Shown here: in pieces, positions 8,877-18,524 of the stretch | Layout of the letters: every line of letters starts with the position of its first letter | Numbering within the stretch: the first letter of the stretch is position 1 | Position numbers and translations under genes: made by a program | The notes under the pieces: model-generated | What the model saw: only the letters and a program-made list of their open reading frames with translations | What the model was told of the DNA's origin: nothing | The model's database searches: none | Source of the DNA: Xaviernesmea oryzae | GTDB lineage: Bacteria; Pseudomonadota; Alphaproteobacteria; Rhizobiales; Rhizobiaceae | NCBI RefSeq assembly: GCF_900109605.1 | Contig: NZ_FOAM01000009.1 | Location: 124,001-188,000 of the forward strand | Direction: 5' to 3' | Length of the DNA: 64,000 bases

Positions 8877-8926
8877 CTTAACGGAGTATCAATGAAGGCT
8901 GATCTGGGAGCGTGTCTTCCGGTTCG

Positions 8927-8961
8927 TCCCATTGACGCCCATATGGTCCCATGGTATCCCA
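8927..8961 (-). promoter_or_regulatory. MraZ operator: four TGGG-type boxes at 10-base spacing
   Basis: On the minus strand TGGGA, TGGGA, TGGGC and TGGGA occur at plus-strand positions 8957-8961, 8947-8951, 8937-8941 and 8927-8931, each exactly ten bases apart. MraZ of E. coli is known to bind TGGGN direct repeats separated by five bases upstream of mraZ, so this is very probably the autoregulatory operator of the dcw cluster. Here the boxes read on the strand opposite to mraZ and lie about 175-210 bases before its start. Confidence 0.8.
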
Positions 8962-9134
8962 ATCCTGCACTGCACAGGGTCTGGTCAAGGCCCGATCACC
9001 GCGAGTTTGGTGGTGCCTCCGCCAGGAGGCTTTCAGCGGGCTGTCAGCCCGGCGGTGCATGCCCGTGGTGTTTATCAAGGCGGTGGGCGGTCCGTGTGGG
9101 CCTGCGCTGGCGCCGGTCTCGAATCGTAAGGTCG

Positions 9135-9575
9135 ATGAATCGGTTTCTGTCGCATGCCACGAACCGAATCGATGCGAAGGGGCGGGTCTCCGTGCCGTCG
9201 CCGTTTCGTGCCGTCTTGGCGGCTCTGGATATCCGCGAGCTCTACTGCTTCCAGGATTTCCTCTATCCGGCAATCAGCGCCGGTGGCCCGGAGCTCCTGG
9301 AACGTTTCGAGAAGCAGATCGCCGAGGCCGATCCCTTCTCGCCGGAAGCCAACGAGATGTCGCTCCTGATCCATGGGGGCGGGGTCTTCATGAAACTGGA
9401 CGCCGAGGGCCGGCTGACGGTCACGGATTTCATCCGCGACTTCACCGGCATCACCGACGAAGTGACCTTTGTCGGCCGGGCGGATCATTTTCAGTTGTGG
9501 TCGCCGACAGCGTTCATCGAAACGCAGGAGGCGGCGCGTTGTGCGCGCAGGTTGCGAGGCCTTGCCGCGCCATAG
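9135..9575 (+). CDS. mraZ: Transcriptional regulator MraZ
   Basis: 146 residues, beginning [17 protein letters not shown]. The two AbrB-like half-domains of MraZ are recognisable: an N-terminal one with the DAKGRVSVP motif (about 14-22), and a second with LDAEGRLTV (about 84-92). MraZ assembles into a ring and represses the dcw promoter by binding repeated TGGG boxes; such an array lies upstream. The start is chosen by homology, with AAGG close upstream at 9128-9131. The reading frame stays open further upstream but without MraZ-like sequence. It is the first gene of the cluster, 14 bases before rsmH. Confidence 0.95.
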   Translation: MNRFLSHATNRIDAKGRVSVPSPFRAVLAALDIRELYCFQDFLYPAISAGGPELLERFEKQIAEADPFSPEANEMSLLIHGGGVFMKLDAEGRLTVTDFIRDFTGITDEVTFVGRADHFQLWSPTAFIETQEAARCARRLRGLAAP

Positions 9576-9589
9576 CATGGGGATACGGA

Positions 9590-10615
9590 ATGGTGGCGGA
9601 TCAAGGCGACGGCTCGAACGGCGCTGATGGCGGACCGGTCCGCCACATTCCGGTTCTTCTGCCAGAGGTCCTGCAGGCGCTTCAACCGGCGCCCGGCAAG
9701 ATCGTGCTTGACGGCACCTTCGGCGCCGGCGGCTATACAACGGCCTTTCTCGACGCGGGCGCCGATGTCATCGCGCTCGATCGCGATCCGAATGCGATTG
9801 CCGGCGGCCAGGCGCTTGCCGCGCAATATGCCGGCCGGCTGAGCCTCATTCACTCCCGCTTTTCCGATCTTGCTGCCCATGCTCCCGAAGGTGGGCTCGA
9901 CGGCGTCGTCTTCGATGTCGGCGTCTCCTCCATGCAGATCGACGAGGCCGAACGCGGCTTTTCATTCCAGAAGAACGGGCCGCTCGACATGCGCATGTCG
10001 TCTGCAGGCGTTTCCGCCGCCGACGTCGTCAATCGCGCCAAGGTCGGCGATCTCATTCGCATTTTCGGCTTTCTCGGCGAAGAGCCGCAGTCCGGCCGCA
10101 TTGCGCGCGCCGTGGAGAAGCGACGGGCCGAAACGCCGTTCGAAACGACGCGGGACCTCGCTTCGCTGATCGAGACCGTGACGCCGCGCAAGGCCAAGGA
10201 CCGGATCCATCCGGCGACCCGCGTCTTTCAGGCGCTGCGCATCTTCGTCAATGACGAGCTGGGCGAACTCGCCCGCGCGCTCTTTGCCGCAGAGCGGGTG
10301 TTAAAGCCCGGCGGCCGGCTTGTGGTGGTCTCCTTCCATTCGCTCGAAGACCGCATCGTCAAGAAATTTTTCCAGGATCGGGCCGGCAAGGCCTCGGGTT
10401 CGCGGCATTTGCCTCTCGTCACCGAACGGGCGGCAACTTTCGCACCAGTTGGTAAGCCTATGGTGTCGGCTTCGGAACAAGAAGCCATGATCAATCCGCG
10501 TGCGCGCTCCGCCAAGCTTCGGGCGGGCGAACGCAGCGCAGAACCGGCCCCGGCGAGCGACATGTCCATCTTCGACCTTCCCACCCTTGCGAACCTCGAA
10601 CGGCTGGGAGGCTGA
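9590..10615 (+). CDS. rsmH: 16S rRNA (cytosine-1402-N4)-methyltransferase RsmH
   Basis: 341 residues. The S-adenosylmethionine loop is [10 protein letters not shown] (41-50), after the family's [12 protein letters not shown] start. [11 protein letters not shown] and VSFHSLEDR-type motifs follow; the latter is diagnostic of RsmH/MraW. It methylates N4 of C1402 in 16S rRNA, tuning the ribosomal P site. The ATG at 9590 gives the usual length; the same frame stays open far upstream through mraZ, and that extension was rejected. It lies between mraZ and ftsL, its standard dcw position, and ends two bases before ftsL. Confidence 0.95.
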   Translation: MVADQGDGSNGADGGPVRHIPVLLPEVLQALQPAPGKIVLDGTFGAGGYTTAFLDAGADVIALDRDPNAIAGGQALAAQYAGRLSLIHSRFSDLAAHAPEGGLDGVVFDVGVSSMQIDEAERGFSFQKNGPLDMRMSSAGVSAADVVNRAKVGDLIRIFGFLGEEPQSGRIARAVEKRRAETPFETTRDLASLIETVTPRKAKDRIHPATRVFQALRIFVNDELGELARALFAAERVLKPGGRLVVVSFHSLEDRIVKKFFQDRAGKASGSRHLPLVTERAATFAPVGKPMVSASEQEAMINPRARSAKLRAGERSAEPAPASDMSIFDLPTLANLERLGG

Positions 10616-10617
10616 GC

Positions 10618-11022
10618 ATGCTGCGTACCTTCGATATCGTGCTGGTGGTCGTCATGACCGCGGCGGCGACGGTGACCTACACCATCAAGCACCGTGCCGA
10701 GAGCAAGCTTGAGGAGATCCACAAGCTGGATGCCGAAATCAAGCTCGAAGAGGACACGATCGAGCTTCTGAAGGCCGACTGGGCGCTTGTCACCCAGCCG
10801 AGCCGGCTGGAGCGGCTTGTCGGCGTCTACCGCCAGGATCTGTCGATCGAGCCGACGCCGTCCACGCAGATCGTCCAGCCGCAGGAACTGCCGATGCTGA
10901 AAGCCGACGTGCCGCCGCCGCCCGAACCCAAGGATGCGAAGGACGGCAAGGCTGCCAAGGTCGCGCAGGACAAGAAGAAGCCGGCAACGGACGCGATCGC
11001 AACCGGATCGGTGGCCCGCTGA
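10618..11022 (+). CDS. ftsL: Cell division protein FtsL-like
   Basis: 134 residues. A single membrane segment near the start (about 5-23), then a coiled coil with heptad-like KLEEIHKLDAEIKLEED (about 30-50), then a Pro/Lys-rich tail. This is the bitopic FtsL plan, though alphaproteobacterial FtsL diverges strongly in sequence. The tail (PPPPEPKDAKD and Lys-rich sequence) is longer than in E. coli. In the divisome FtsL partners FtsB and FtsQ and activates FtsWI. Its position between rsmH and ftsI, with its stop overlapping the ftsI start by one base, supports the call more than sequence does. Confidence 0.85.
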   Translation: MLRTFDIVLVVVMTAAATVTYTIKHRAESKLEEIHKLDAEIKLEEDTIELLKADWALVTQPSRLERLVGVYRQDLSIEPTPSTQIVQPQELPMLKADVPPPPEPKDAKDGKAAKVAQDKKKPATDAIATGSVAR

Positions 11023-12767
11023 TGTCCTCCTTCCTGTCCCGCATCATGGTCGGCAAGAGCAAAGCGCATTTCTCGGCCGGCGCCAACGGGCGGTCGCAGA
11101 GCGCGCCCGGCGCTTTTCAGGGCACGCGCAAGCGGCGCGGCAATCAGGCGCGCAACCGCGTCGTCATCATGATCGGCGCCTTTTCGATCGCTTATGTCGT
11201 CATCGCCGGCCGTCTCGTGCAATATGCGATGATCAGCGACGATACGGTGGCGAGCATCGGCCGCGCTGACAATCTGATGGCCTCGCGCCCCGATATCCTC
11301 GACCGTAATGGCGAGGTGCTGGCAACCGATATCCGCACCGTTTCGCTCTATGCCGAACCGCACAAGATCGTCGATGCGGACGAGGCGGTGGAAGAGCTGT
11401 CGACCGTTCTGCCCAATCTCAACGTGACCGAGATCTACAACAAGCTGAAGTCGAAATCGCGCTTCCAGTGGCTTCGCCGGCAGCTCACGCCGAAGCAGCA
11501 GAGCCAGATTCTCGCGCTCGGCATTCCCGGCATCGGCTTCCGCCCGGAAAAGCGCCGCTTCTATCCCGGCGGCGCCACGGCCTCGCATGTGGTCGGCCAT
11601 GTCAACGTCGACAATCGCGGCATTGCCGGTATGGAGCGCTATATCGACAATCAGGGCCTGGCCGATCTCGCCTCCGTTGGCATGACCAGCGATGCCCGTC
11701 TCGAGCCGGTTCGTCTGTCGATCGACCTGCGCGTGCAGAACATCCTGCGCGACGTGCTGATGGGCGGCATGTCCAAGTTCAAGGCGCTCGCCGCTGGCGG
11801 CGTCATCATGGATGTGCACACCGGCGAGATCCTCGCCATGGCCTCCGTGCCGGATTACGATCCCAACAACCCGGCCGCCGGCGCCGAAGACGGCTGGATG
11901 AACCGCATGTCGAACGGCACGTTCGAGATGGGCTCCACCTTCAAGTCCTTCACCATCGCCATGGCGCTCGACTCCGGCAAGGTATCGCTGAAGGACAGCT
12001 TCGACGCGCGCTTTCCGATCCGCATCGGCGGCTTCACCATCAAGGATTTCCATGGCAAGGGCCGGGTGCTCAGCGTGCCCGAGATCTTCCAGTATTCGTC
12101 GAATATCGGCACGGCCAAGATGGCCGATCTCGTGGGCATCGCTCCTCACAAGGAGTTCCTGACCCGCCTTGGTCTGTTGAGCCGCGTGCCGACCGAGCTG
12201 CCGGAAGTGAAGATGCCGTCACAGCCGCGTGAATGGAAGAAGATCAACTCGATCACCATTTCCTTCGGTCACGGCGTCTCGACGACGCCCCTGCAGACGG
12301 CGGTGGCCGGCGCGGCGCTGATCAATGGCGGCCATCTGATCGAGCCGACCTTCCTGCCGCGCACGGCCGAGGATGCCGAAGCGTCCTCGACCCAGGTAAT
12401 CAAGAAAAGCACCAGCGACGACATGCGTTTCCTGTTCCGCTGGAACGGCATCAATGGTTCGGGCAAGAGCGCCCGCGTGCCCGGCTATAATGTCGGCGGC
12501 AAGACCGGTACCGCCGATAAGGTCGTCAATGGCCGCTATTCCGCCGATCACAACTTCAATGCCTTCCTGGCGGCCTTCCCCATCGACGATCCGAAATATG
12601 TGGTACTGACCTTCATCGACGATCCGCGCTCGGAGTCCGGCCGCGCCGCCATTGCCGGCACCACGGCCGCGCCGATGGTGCATGATCTGATTTCGCGCAC
12701 GGCGCCGCTGCTCGGTGTCGAGCCCAAGTTTGGAACCGATGGCTCTGCCTTGCTCGTGTCGTATTGA
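11022..12767 (+). CDS. ftsI: Septal peptidoglycan transpeptidase FtsI (PBP3)
   Basis: 581 residues. A basic cytosolic tail, one membrane helix (about 46-66), a PBP dimerisation domain, then a transpeptidase domain with all three active-site motifs: Ser305 in STFK (305-308), SSN (359-361) and KTGT (494-497). It cross-links peptidoglycan at the septum and works with the glycosyltransferase FtsW encoded in the same cluster. The start ATG overlaps the ftsL stop (TGATG), indicating translational coupling. Length and motif spacing are normal for class B PBPs. Confidence 0.95.
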   Translation: MSSFLSRIMVGKSKAHFSAGANGRSQSAPGAFQGTRKRRGNQARNRVVIMIGAFSIAYVVIAGRLVQYAMISDDTVASIGRADNLMASRPDILDRNGEVLATDIRTVSLYAEPHKIVDADEAVEELSTVLPNLNVTEIYNKLKSKSRFQWLRRQLTPKQQSQILALGIPGIGFRPEKRRFYPGGATASHVVGHVNVDNRGIAGMERYIDNQGLADLASVGMTSDARLEPVRLSIDLRVQNILRDVLMGGMSKFKALAAGGVIMDVHTGEILAMASVPDYDPNNPAAGAEDGWMNRMSNGTFEMGSTFKSFTIAMALDSGKVSLKDSFDARFPIRIGGFTIKDFHGKGRVLSVPEIFQYSSNIGTAKMADLVGIAPHKEFLTRLGLLSRVPTELPEVKMPSQPREWKKINSITISFGHGVSTTPLQTAVAGAALINGGHLIEPTFLPRTAEDAEASSTQVIKKSTSDDMRFLFRWNGINGSGKSARVPGYNVGGKTGTADKVVNGRYSADHNFNAFLAAFPIDDPKYVVLTFIDDPRSESGRAAIAGTTAAPMVHDLISRTAPLLGVEPKFGTDGSALLVSY

Positions 12768-12824
12768 CGGCTGAAGAGGTCGGCCTGCCCGCCCTGTCCA
12801 AGCCTCCAGTCCTAGGGAATCCAC

Positions 12825-14285
12825 ATGACGCTCGCTGATCTTCTCTCTCCCGTCGTTCCGCCTTCGGCTCTGTTGCCGGCCGGCGGCAGCCTGGAGATTG
12901 CCGGTCTGACGAGCGACAGCCGCAAGGTCGAACCGGGCTTTGTCTTCGCGGCTCTTGCCGGCACCAAGGCCGATGGACGTTCCTTCATCGAGGATGCGCG
13001 GGCCCGCGGCGCCGTGGCGATTCTGGCCGAGAAGGGCTCCCTGGCCGATGTCGGCCTGCCCGTGATCGAGGTGGACAATGTGCGCCGCGCGCTGGCGCTG
13101 GCCGCAGCGCAATTTTACGGACGCCAACCCGAGACGATGGTCGCCGTCACCGGCACGGCCGGCAAGACGTCGGTCGCTTCCTTCACCCGCCAGATCTGGG
13201 CGCATGCCGGCTACGCCAGCGCCATGGTCGGCACCACCGGCGTCACCTCGCCGAGCGGCAGCCATTATGGCGCGCTGACCACGCCCGATCCCGTCACCCT
13301 GCATCGTATCCTGGCCGAACTGGCCGAGGAGGGGGTCACTCATGCGGCGATGGAGGCCTCCAGCCACGGCCTCGACCAGCACCGGCTCGATGGCGTCAAG
13401 CTCGCGGCCACCGGCTTTACCAATCTCGGACGCGACCACATGGATTATCATCCCACGGTCGAGGCGTACTTCGCTGCCAAGATGGAGCTGTTCAAGCGCC
13501 TGACGCCGAAAGGCGCCCCGGCGGTCATCTTTGCCGACGATGCCTGGTCGGAGCAGGCAGTTGCCGCCGCGCGCGATGCCGGTCTCGATGTCCGCACCGT
13601 CGGGCGCAAGGGCAATTTCCTGACCCTGAAACGCGTCGAACACTTCCGCCACAAACAGATTGCCGAAATCCATGCCGGCGGCGCGATCTTTGAAGTGCAT
13701 CTGCCGCTTGCCGGCGATTTCCAGATTTCCAACGCGCTCGTGGCTGCCGGCCTTGCGATTTCCACAGGCACTGCGCCCGAGATCGCCATGGCTGCACTGG
13801 CACAGTTGCAGGGCGCGTCCGGCCGGCTTGAGCTCGTCGGGCAGACAGAAAGCGGCGCGCTCGCCTATGTCGATTACGCGCACAAGCCCGATGCCCTGGC
13901 ACAGGTGCTTTCGGCTGTACGTCCCTTCACCACGGGACGTGTCGTCGTCGTTTTCGGCTGCGGTGGCGACCGCGACAAGGGCAAGCGCCCGATCATGGGC
14001 GAGGCGGCAACGCGGCTTGCGGATGTGGTGATCGTCACGGACGACAATCCCCGCTCGGAAGAGCCGGCCAAAATCCGTTCCGAAATCATGGCCGCCGCTC
14101 CCGGCGCCACGGAAATCGGCGACCGCGCCGAGGCCATCCGGGCCGCAATCGCGCTGCTGAAGGCCGGTGACACGCTGATCGTTGCGGGCAAGGGCCATGA
14201 GGAAGGCCAGACGGTGGCGGGTGTCACCTTGCCCTTCTCCGACCATGCCGAAATTCGCAAAGCCGTGGGAGGGTCTGCCGCTTGA
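12825..14285 (+). CDS. murE: UDP-MurNAc-L-Ala-D-Glu:meso-diaminopimelate ligase MurE
   Basis: 486 residues. The Mur-ligase N-terminal domain has [10 protein letters not shown], the ATP loop is GTAGKT (110-115), and the C-terminal domain carries DDNPR (406-410). DNPR marks enzymes that add meso-diaminopimelate rather than lysine. It adds the third residue to the UDP-MurNAc peptide in the cytosol. The ribosome site is AGGGAAT seven to eight bases upstream. A gap of 57 bases separates it from ftsI; its stop overlaps the murF start. Confidence 0.96.
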   Translation: MTLADLLSPVVPPSALLPAGGSLEIAGLTSDSRKVEPGFVFAALAGTKADGRSFIEDARARGAVAILAEKGSLADVGLPVIEVDNVRRALALAAAQFYGRQPETMVAVTGTAGKTSVASFTRQIWAHAGYASAMVGTTGVTSPSGSHYGALTTPDPVTLHRILAELAEEGVTHAAMEASSHGLDQHRLDGVKLAATGFTNLGRDHMDYHPTVEAYFAAKMELFKRLTPKGAPAVIFADDAWSEQAVAAARDAGLDVRTVGRKGNFLTLKRVEHFRHKQIAEIHAGGAIFEVHLPLAGDFQISNALVAAGLAISTGTAPEIAMAALAQLQGASGRLELVGQTESGALAYVDYAHKPDALAQVLSAVRPFTTGRVVVVFGCGGDRDKGKRPIMGEAATRLADVVIVTDDNPRSEEPAKIRSEIMAAAPGATEIGDRAEAIRAAIALLKAGDTLIVAGKGHEEGQTVAGVTLPFSDHAEIRKAVGGSAA

Positions 14286-15715
14286 GCTGGTTGTGGACAT
14301 GCGCCGATATGATCGCCGCCATGCGCGGCCGCCCGGTCGGCAATCTGCCCCAGGGCATCAATGGCATTTCGATCGACAGCCGCTCGATCACCCGCGGCGA
14401 GGCCTTCTTCGCCATCAAGGGAGACCGGGTGGACGGCCATGATTTTGCCGGGCTGGCCATTGCCAATGGCGCGGCCATGCTCGTGGTCAGCGAGGGCAAG
14501 CTGCCGGCGCTCGGCCGTCTGATCGCGCCGATGATCGTGGTCGATGACGTGCTGGAAGCGCTGGGCCGGCTCGGCTGCGCGGCGCGCGACCGTTCGGGCG
14601 CACGCGTGATCGCCGTCACGGGTTCGGTCGGCAAGACGACCACCAAGGAAATGCTGCGTCACAGCCTTTCGGGCTGTGGCCGCGTGCATGCGGCGGCGGC
14701 GTCGTTCAACAATCATTGGGGCGTGCCGCTGACGCTCGCCCGCATGCCCGAGGCGACCGATTTCGGCGTGTTCGAGATCGGTATGAATCATGCCGGCGAA
14801 ATCCGGCCGCTGACGGCGATGGTGCGCCCGCATGTGGCTGTCATCACCACGATTGCCGCTGCCCATCTCGGCAATTTCCGCGATCTGAACGAGATCGCTA
14901 CGGCCAAGGCGGAGATCATGGAGGGGCTCGCCGAAGGCGGCCATCTCGTGCTCAACCGCGATATCGAGCAATATGAGCTTCTGGCGCGCAAGGCTGCCAT
15001 GCTCGGCATCAGCAATGTCACGACCTTCGGCGAAAGCGCCAAGGCAGATTATCGGCTGATCGAATATGCGCCGTCCCCAGAAGGCGCGGTGCTGTGGGCC
15101 GCCATCGAGGGCCGCACCTGGGAAGTCCCCCTCGGCGCGCCAGGCCGGCACATCGCCGAAAACGCGCTGGCCGTTCTGGCCGCCGCCCATCTGGCCGGCG
15201 CCGATTTGGAGCGTGTGGCGGCAGCGCTTGCCACCATGGTGCCGGAAAAGGGGCGCGGTGCGCGCCACCATCTGCGGGTGCCCGGCGGGACGATCACGCT
15301 GATTGACGAAAGCTTCAACGCCAATCCCACCTCCATGCGCGCCGCCATCTCCCTTCTCGGGGCGGCCGAGCCTGCCGAAGGGGCGCGACGCATCGCCGTG
15401 CTCGGCGACATGCTGGAAATGGGTCCGACCTCGCCCGAGCTGCATGCCGAGCTGGCCGCGCCGCTGGTCGAAGCCGGCGTCGATGCCGTCTATCTCGCGG
15501 GCTCCGACATGGCCCATCTGAGCGACGCCCTGCCGGACCCCATGGATGTGGTGCACCGCCCGGATGTCACGGCGCTGATGCGCGACGTGCTCATGGCGGT
15601 CGGCCCTGGGGATGTCATCATGGTCAAATCGTCCAAGGGCACGGGCTGCGCGCGCATCGTCGCCGCGCTGCTGGAAAAATATCCACCTGTTGAAAAGGCC
15701 GAGAGCGCCGGCTAA
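14282..15715 (+). CDS. murF: UDP-MurNAc-tripeptide:D-Ala-D-Ala ligase MurF (TTG start)
   Basis: 477 residues. Motifs include ISIDSRSI near the N-terminus, the ATP loop GSVGKTTTK (114-122), [12 protein letters not shown] and [10 protein letters not shown], all typical of MurF. It adds D-Ala-D-Ala to finish the pentapeptide precursor. I chose a TTG start that overlaps the murE stop (TTGA), because it gives [13 protein letters not shown], close to rhizobial MurF N-termini as I know them. The next ATG (14309) would remove nine residues. The overlap implies coupled translation with murE. Confidence 0.93.
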   Translation: MSWLWTCADMIAAMRGRPVGNLPQGINGISIDSRSITRGEAFFAIKGDRVDGHDFAGLAIANGAAMLVVSEGKLPALGRLIAPMIVVDDVLEALGRLGCAARDRSGARVIAVTGSVGKTTTKEMLRHSLSGCGRVHAAAASFNNHWGVPLTLARMPEATDFGVFEIGMNHAGEIRPLTAMVRPHVAVITTIAAAHLGNFRDLNEIATAKAEIMEGLAEGGHLVLNRDIEQYELLARKAAMLGISNVTTFGESAKADYRLIEYAPSPEGAVLWAAIEGRTWEVPLGAPGRHIAENALAVLAAAHLAGADLERVAAALATMVPEKGRGARHHLRVPGGTITLIDESFNANPTSMRAAISLLGAAEPAEGARRIAVLGDMLEMGPTSPELHAELAAPLVEAGVDAVYLAGSDMAHLSDALPDPMDVVHRPDVTALMRDVLMAVGPGDVIMVKSSKGTGCARIVAALLEKYPPVEKAESAG

Positions 15716-15830
15716 TCCCGGCGCTTGGTCCCCCGCCGGCCTGCTTGTCCAGCGGTGGGATGTTCTGATCGACGCTTGGAGCGCCGTGCGTCCTGACGGC
15801 CGCAATGGACGCTCTAACCTATTGAATCAC

Positions 15831-15874
15831 GCATCGTGCTTCGCGAAAACCGAATACGATTTTCGCGCCGATGC
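15831..15874. repeat. Degenerate rhizobial-type intergenic palindrome before mraY
   Basis: Nested inverted repeats: GCATCG (15831-15836) with CGATGC (15869-15874), and CGCGAAAA (15842-15849) with TTTTCGCG (15860-15867). The AT-rich loop between CGAAAA and TTTTCG resembles short intergenic palindromes common in Rhizobium genomes. It fills most of the murF-mraY gap and ends about 20 bases before the mraY start. Confidence 0.6.
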
Positions 15875-15895
15875 GCTTAAGGGGAAAGGTCCCGA

Positions 15896-16996
15896 ATGCT
15901 CATCTGGCTTGTCGAACTGGCGGACAGATTCCAATTCTTCAATCTGTTCCGGTACATCACGTTCCGCACCGGAGCCGCCGTCGTGACCTCCGCTATGATC
16001 GTGTTCCTCTTCGGGCCGGGCATGATCTCCTCGCTGCGCGTGCGCCAGGGCCGGGGCCAGCCGATTCGCGCCGATGGGCCGCAGACCCACTTCAAGAAGG
16101 CGGGTACGCCAACCATGGGCGGGCTGATGATCCTGGCCGGCATCGTGGTGAGCTCGCTGCTGTGGGCGGACCTGTCCAGCGTCTATGTGGTCTCCACCCT
16201 GCTTGTGACGCTCGGCTTCGGCGCCATCGGCTTTTATGACGACTACCTCAAGGTCACCAAGCAGTCCGACAAGGGCTTTTCCGGGCGTGCGCGTCTGGCG
16301 ATCGAGTTCCTGGTCGCGGCCATCGCCGTCTATTTCATGATGCGCACGGCGATTTCGGCCGGTGCGGCGGGATCGACCTTCGGCTCCTCGCTGACGTTCC
16401 CCTTCCTCAAGGACTTCACCCTCAATCTCGGCTATTTCTTCATTCTCTTTGGCGGGTTCGTCGTCGTCGGCGCCGGCAATGCGGTGAACCTCACCGATGG
16501 GCTGGATGGTCTGGCGATCGTGCCGGTGATGATCGCGGCGGCGGCTTTCGGCCTGATCGCCTATCTCGCCGGCAACGCGGTCTTCGCCAATTATCTGCAG
16601 ATCCACTTCGTGCCCGGCACCGGCGAACTGGCCGTTATCCTCGGCGCGGTGATCGGGGCTGGCCTCGGCTTTCTCTGGTTCAATGCCCCACCCGCCGCCA
16701 TCTTCATGGGCGACACGGGCTCGCTGGCGCTGGGCGGCCTGATCGGCACCGTGGCCGTGGCGACCAAGCACGAGATCGTCATGGTGATCATCGGCGGCCT
16801 CTTCGTCATGGAGACGCTCTCGGTCATCATCCAGGTTTTCTGGTTCAAGCGCACAGGGCGCCGTGTCTTCCTGATGGCGCCGATCCACCATCATTTCGAA
16901 AAGAAGGGCTGGACCGAAAGCCAGGTGGTCATCCGCTTCTGGATCATCGCTGTCATTCTGGCGCTCGTCGGCCTCTCCACGCTGAAGCTTCGGTGA
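15896..16996 (+). CDS. mraY: Phospho-MurNAc-pentapeptide translocase MraY
   Basis: 366 residues, about ten membrane segments. Catalytic and diagnostic motifs are GFYDDYLK (magnesium-binding Asp pair), [10 protein letters not shown] (third catalytic Asp), [12 protein letters not shown], and the histidine motif [10 protein letters not shown] near the C-terminus. It transfers phospho-MurNAc-pentapeptide to undecaprenyl phosphate, giving lipid I at the inner membrane. The start has AAGGGGAAAGG upstream. A 180-base gap containing a palindrome separates it from murF, so mRNA processing or an internal promoter is possible here. Confidence 0.96.
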   Translation: MLIWLVELADRFQFFNLFRYITFRTGAAVVTSAMIVFLFGPGMISSLRVRQGRGQPIRADGPQTHFKKAGTPTMGGLMILAGIVVSSLLWADLSSVYVVSTLLVTLGFGAIGFYDDYLKVTKQSDKGFSGRARLAIEFLVAAIAVYFMMRTAISAGAAGSTFGSSLTFPFLKDFTLNLGYFFILFGGFVVVGAGNAVNLTDGLDGLAIVPVMIAAAAFGLIAYLAGNAVFANYLQIHFVPGTGELAVILGAVIGAGLGFLWFNAPPAAIFMGDTGSLALGGLIGTVAVATKHEIVMVIIGGLFVMETLSVIIQVFWFKRTGRRVFLMAPIHHHFEKKGWTESQVVIRFWIIAVILALVGLSTLKLR

Positions 16997-17003
16997 GGGT
17001 GCG

Positions 17004-18392
17004 ATGATCGCGGTCACAAGCTTTGCCGGGCGGCGCGTGGCGCTGTTCGGCCTCGGCGGCTCGGGCCTTGCCACCGCGCAGGCGCTCAAGGCCGGCGGGG
17101 CCGAGGTCGTCGCCTGGGACGACAATGCCGCCAGCGTCGAAAAGGCGGCAGCCGTGGGGATCTTCGTACAGGATCTCAAGACGGCGGACTGGACACATTT
17201 CACAGCCCTCATCCTTGCGCCCGGCGTGCCGCTGACTCATCCCAAGCCGCACTGGACCGTGGATGCCGCCGAGGCTGCCGGCATTGAGGTGATCGGCGAT
17301 GTCGAACTGTTCGCGCGTGAACGCCGCGCCCTCTGCCCCGAGGCCAGCCTGATTGCCATCACCGGCACCAATGGCAAATCCACCACCACGGCGCTGATCG
17401 CCCATATTCTCACCGCATCGGGCCGTGACGCACAGATGGGCGGCAATATCGGCAGAGCCGTGCTGACGCTCGATCCGCTGACGCCGGAGCGCATCTATGT
17501 GGTGGAATGCTCGTCCTACCAGATCGATCTGGCGCCGAGCCTCGACCCGGATGTCGGCATTCTCCTGAACCTTACGCCCGATCATCTCGATCGCCACGGC
17601 GCGATGGAGAATTATGCCGCGATCAAGGAGCGGCTGGTCGCTCAAAGCCGAACGGCGGTGATCGGCGTCGACGATGCCTGGTGCGAGGCGATTGCCGATC
17701 GCGTGGCGCTGTGGGGCCGCAGCGTCATGCGTATTGCCCGCCATCGACCGATTGGCGATGGCTTCTTTGTCGATGGCTCACACATCCTGCGTGCGGAAGC
17801 CGGGCAGGCCGAACTCTTCGCCGATCTCTCAGGCATTGCCACGCTGCGCGGCACTCATAATGGGCAGAATGCCTGCGCGGCGATTGCCGCCTGCCTCTCG
17901 GTCGGCGTGTCGCCTGAAGAGATCCGTGCGGGGCTGGCGTCCTTTCCCGGGCTCAAGCACCGGATGCAGCCGGTGGGCCGGCTTGGTCCGGTGGTCTTCG
18001 TCAATGACAGCAAGGCAACCAATGCCGATGCGGCAGCACCGGCTCTCGCCAGTTTCGAGCGGATCTACTGGATTGCCGGCGGCGTGCCCAAGGAAGGCGG
18101 CGTTGAGAGCCTCCGAGACTTCTTCCCGAGGATCGCCAAGGCCTATCTGATCGGCCAGGCAGCCGATGCCTTTGCGGAAACCATCGGCGCTGCGCTGCCG
18201 GTCGAGAAATCCGGCACGCTGGAGGCGGCCATTGCCCATGCGGCGGCCGATGCCGGAGCGGCGGGTTTGGACGCGGCCGTTCTATTGTCCCCGGCCTGCG
18301 CAAGCTTCGATCAGTACAAGAACTTCGAGATGCGCGGAGAGGCGTTCGTGACGCATGTGGCTGCCTTGCCTGGCGTGACGATGCTGATCTGA
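17004..18392 (+). CDS. murD: UDP-MurNAc-L-alanine:D-glutamate ligase MurD
   Basis: 462 residues. The N-terminal Rossmann domain begins [13 protein letters not shown]. The ATP loop is [11 protein letters not shown] (from residue 121), followed by a Mur-ligase central domain ([11 protein letters not shown]) and a C-terminal domain ([32 protein letters not shown]), all characteristic of MurD. It adds D-glutamate to UDP-MurNAc-L-Ala in the cytosol. The start lies seven bases after the mraY stop with GAGGG just upstream. Length is normal. Confidence 0.96.
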   Translation: MIAVTSFAGRRVALFGLGGSGLATAQALKAGGAEVVAWDDNAASVEKAAAVGIFVQDLKTADWTHFTALILAPGVPLTHPKPHWTVDAAEAAGIEVIGDVELFARERRALCPEASLIAITGTNGKSTTTALIAHILTASGRDAQMGGNIGRAVLTLDPLTPERIYVVECSSYQIDLAPSLDPDVGILLNLTPDHLDRHGAMENYAAIKERLVAQSRTAVIGVDDAWCEAIADRVALWGRSVMRIARHRPIGDGFFVDGSHILRAEAGQAELFADLSGIATLRGTHNGQNACAAIAACLSVGVSPEEIRAGLASFPGLKHRMQPVGRLGPVVFVNDSKATNADAAAPALASFERIYWIAGGVPKEGGVESLRDFFPRIAKAYLIGQAADAFAETIGAALPVEKSGTLEAAIAHAAADAGAAGLDAAVLLSPACASFDQYKNFEMRGEAFVTHVAALPGVTMLI

Positions 18393-18524
18393 CGCGGCAT
18401 TGCGGCGGCGTGCCGATCAGCCGGCAATCGCCGCGCCCAAACTAACCAGACGATAAGGCGCGGCCATCCCGCGACATATCATAAGAGCCCTGCGCGAAGG
18501 CGAGCGCGTGAAAAGGATGACATC

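Larger units (their letters stand above)
8702..9134 (+). other. Regulatory region ahead of the dcw cluster
   Basis: No gene is supported in these 433 bases. They hold a TTAA-N7-TTAA box and a four-unit TGGG-type array (listed separately), followed by about 170 bases of apparent untranslated leader before mraZ. The arrangement suggests that the main dcw promoter lies around 8870-8960. Confidence 0.6.

Noticed and set aside
8951-9589. N-terminal extension of rsmH reaching back through mraZ
   Set aside because: The extra 213 residues are in a different frame from mraZ, are not RsmH-like, and would overlap the whole of mraZ and part of the MraZ operator.
12219-15805. Long overlapping minus-strand frames across murE and murF
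   Set aside because: No recognisable motifs, complete overlap with well-supported mur genes, composition typical of antisense shadows.
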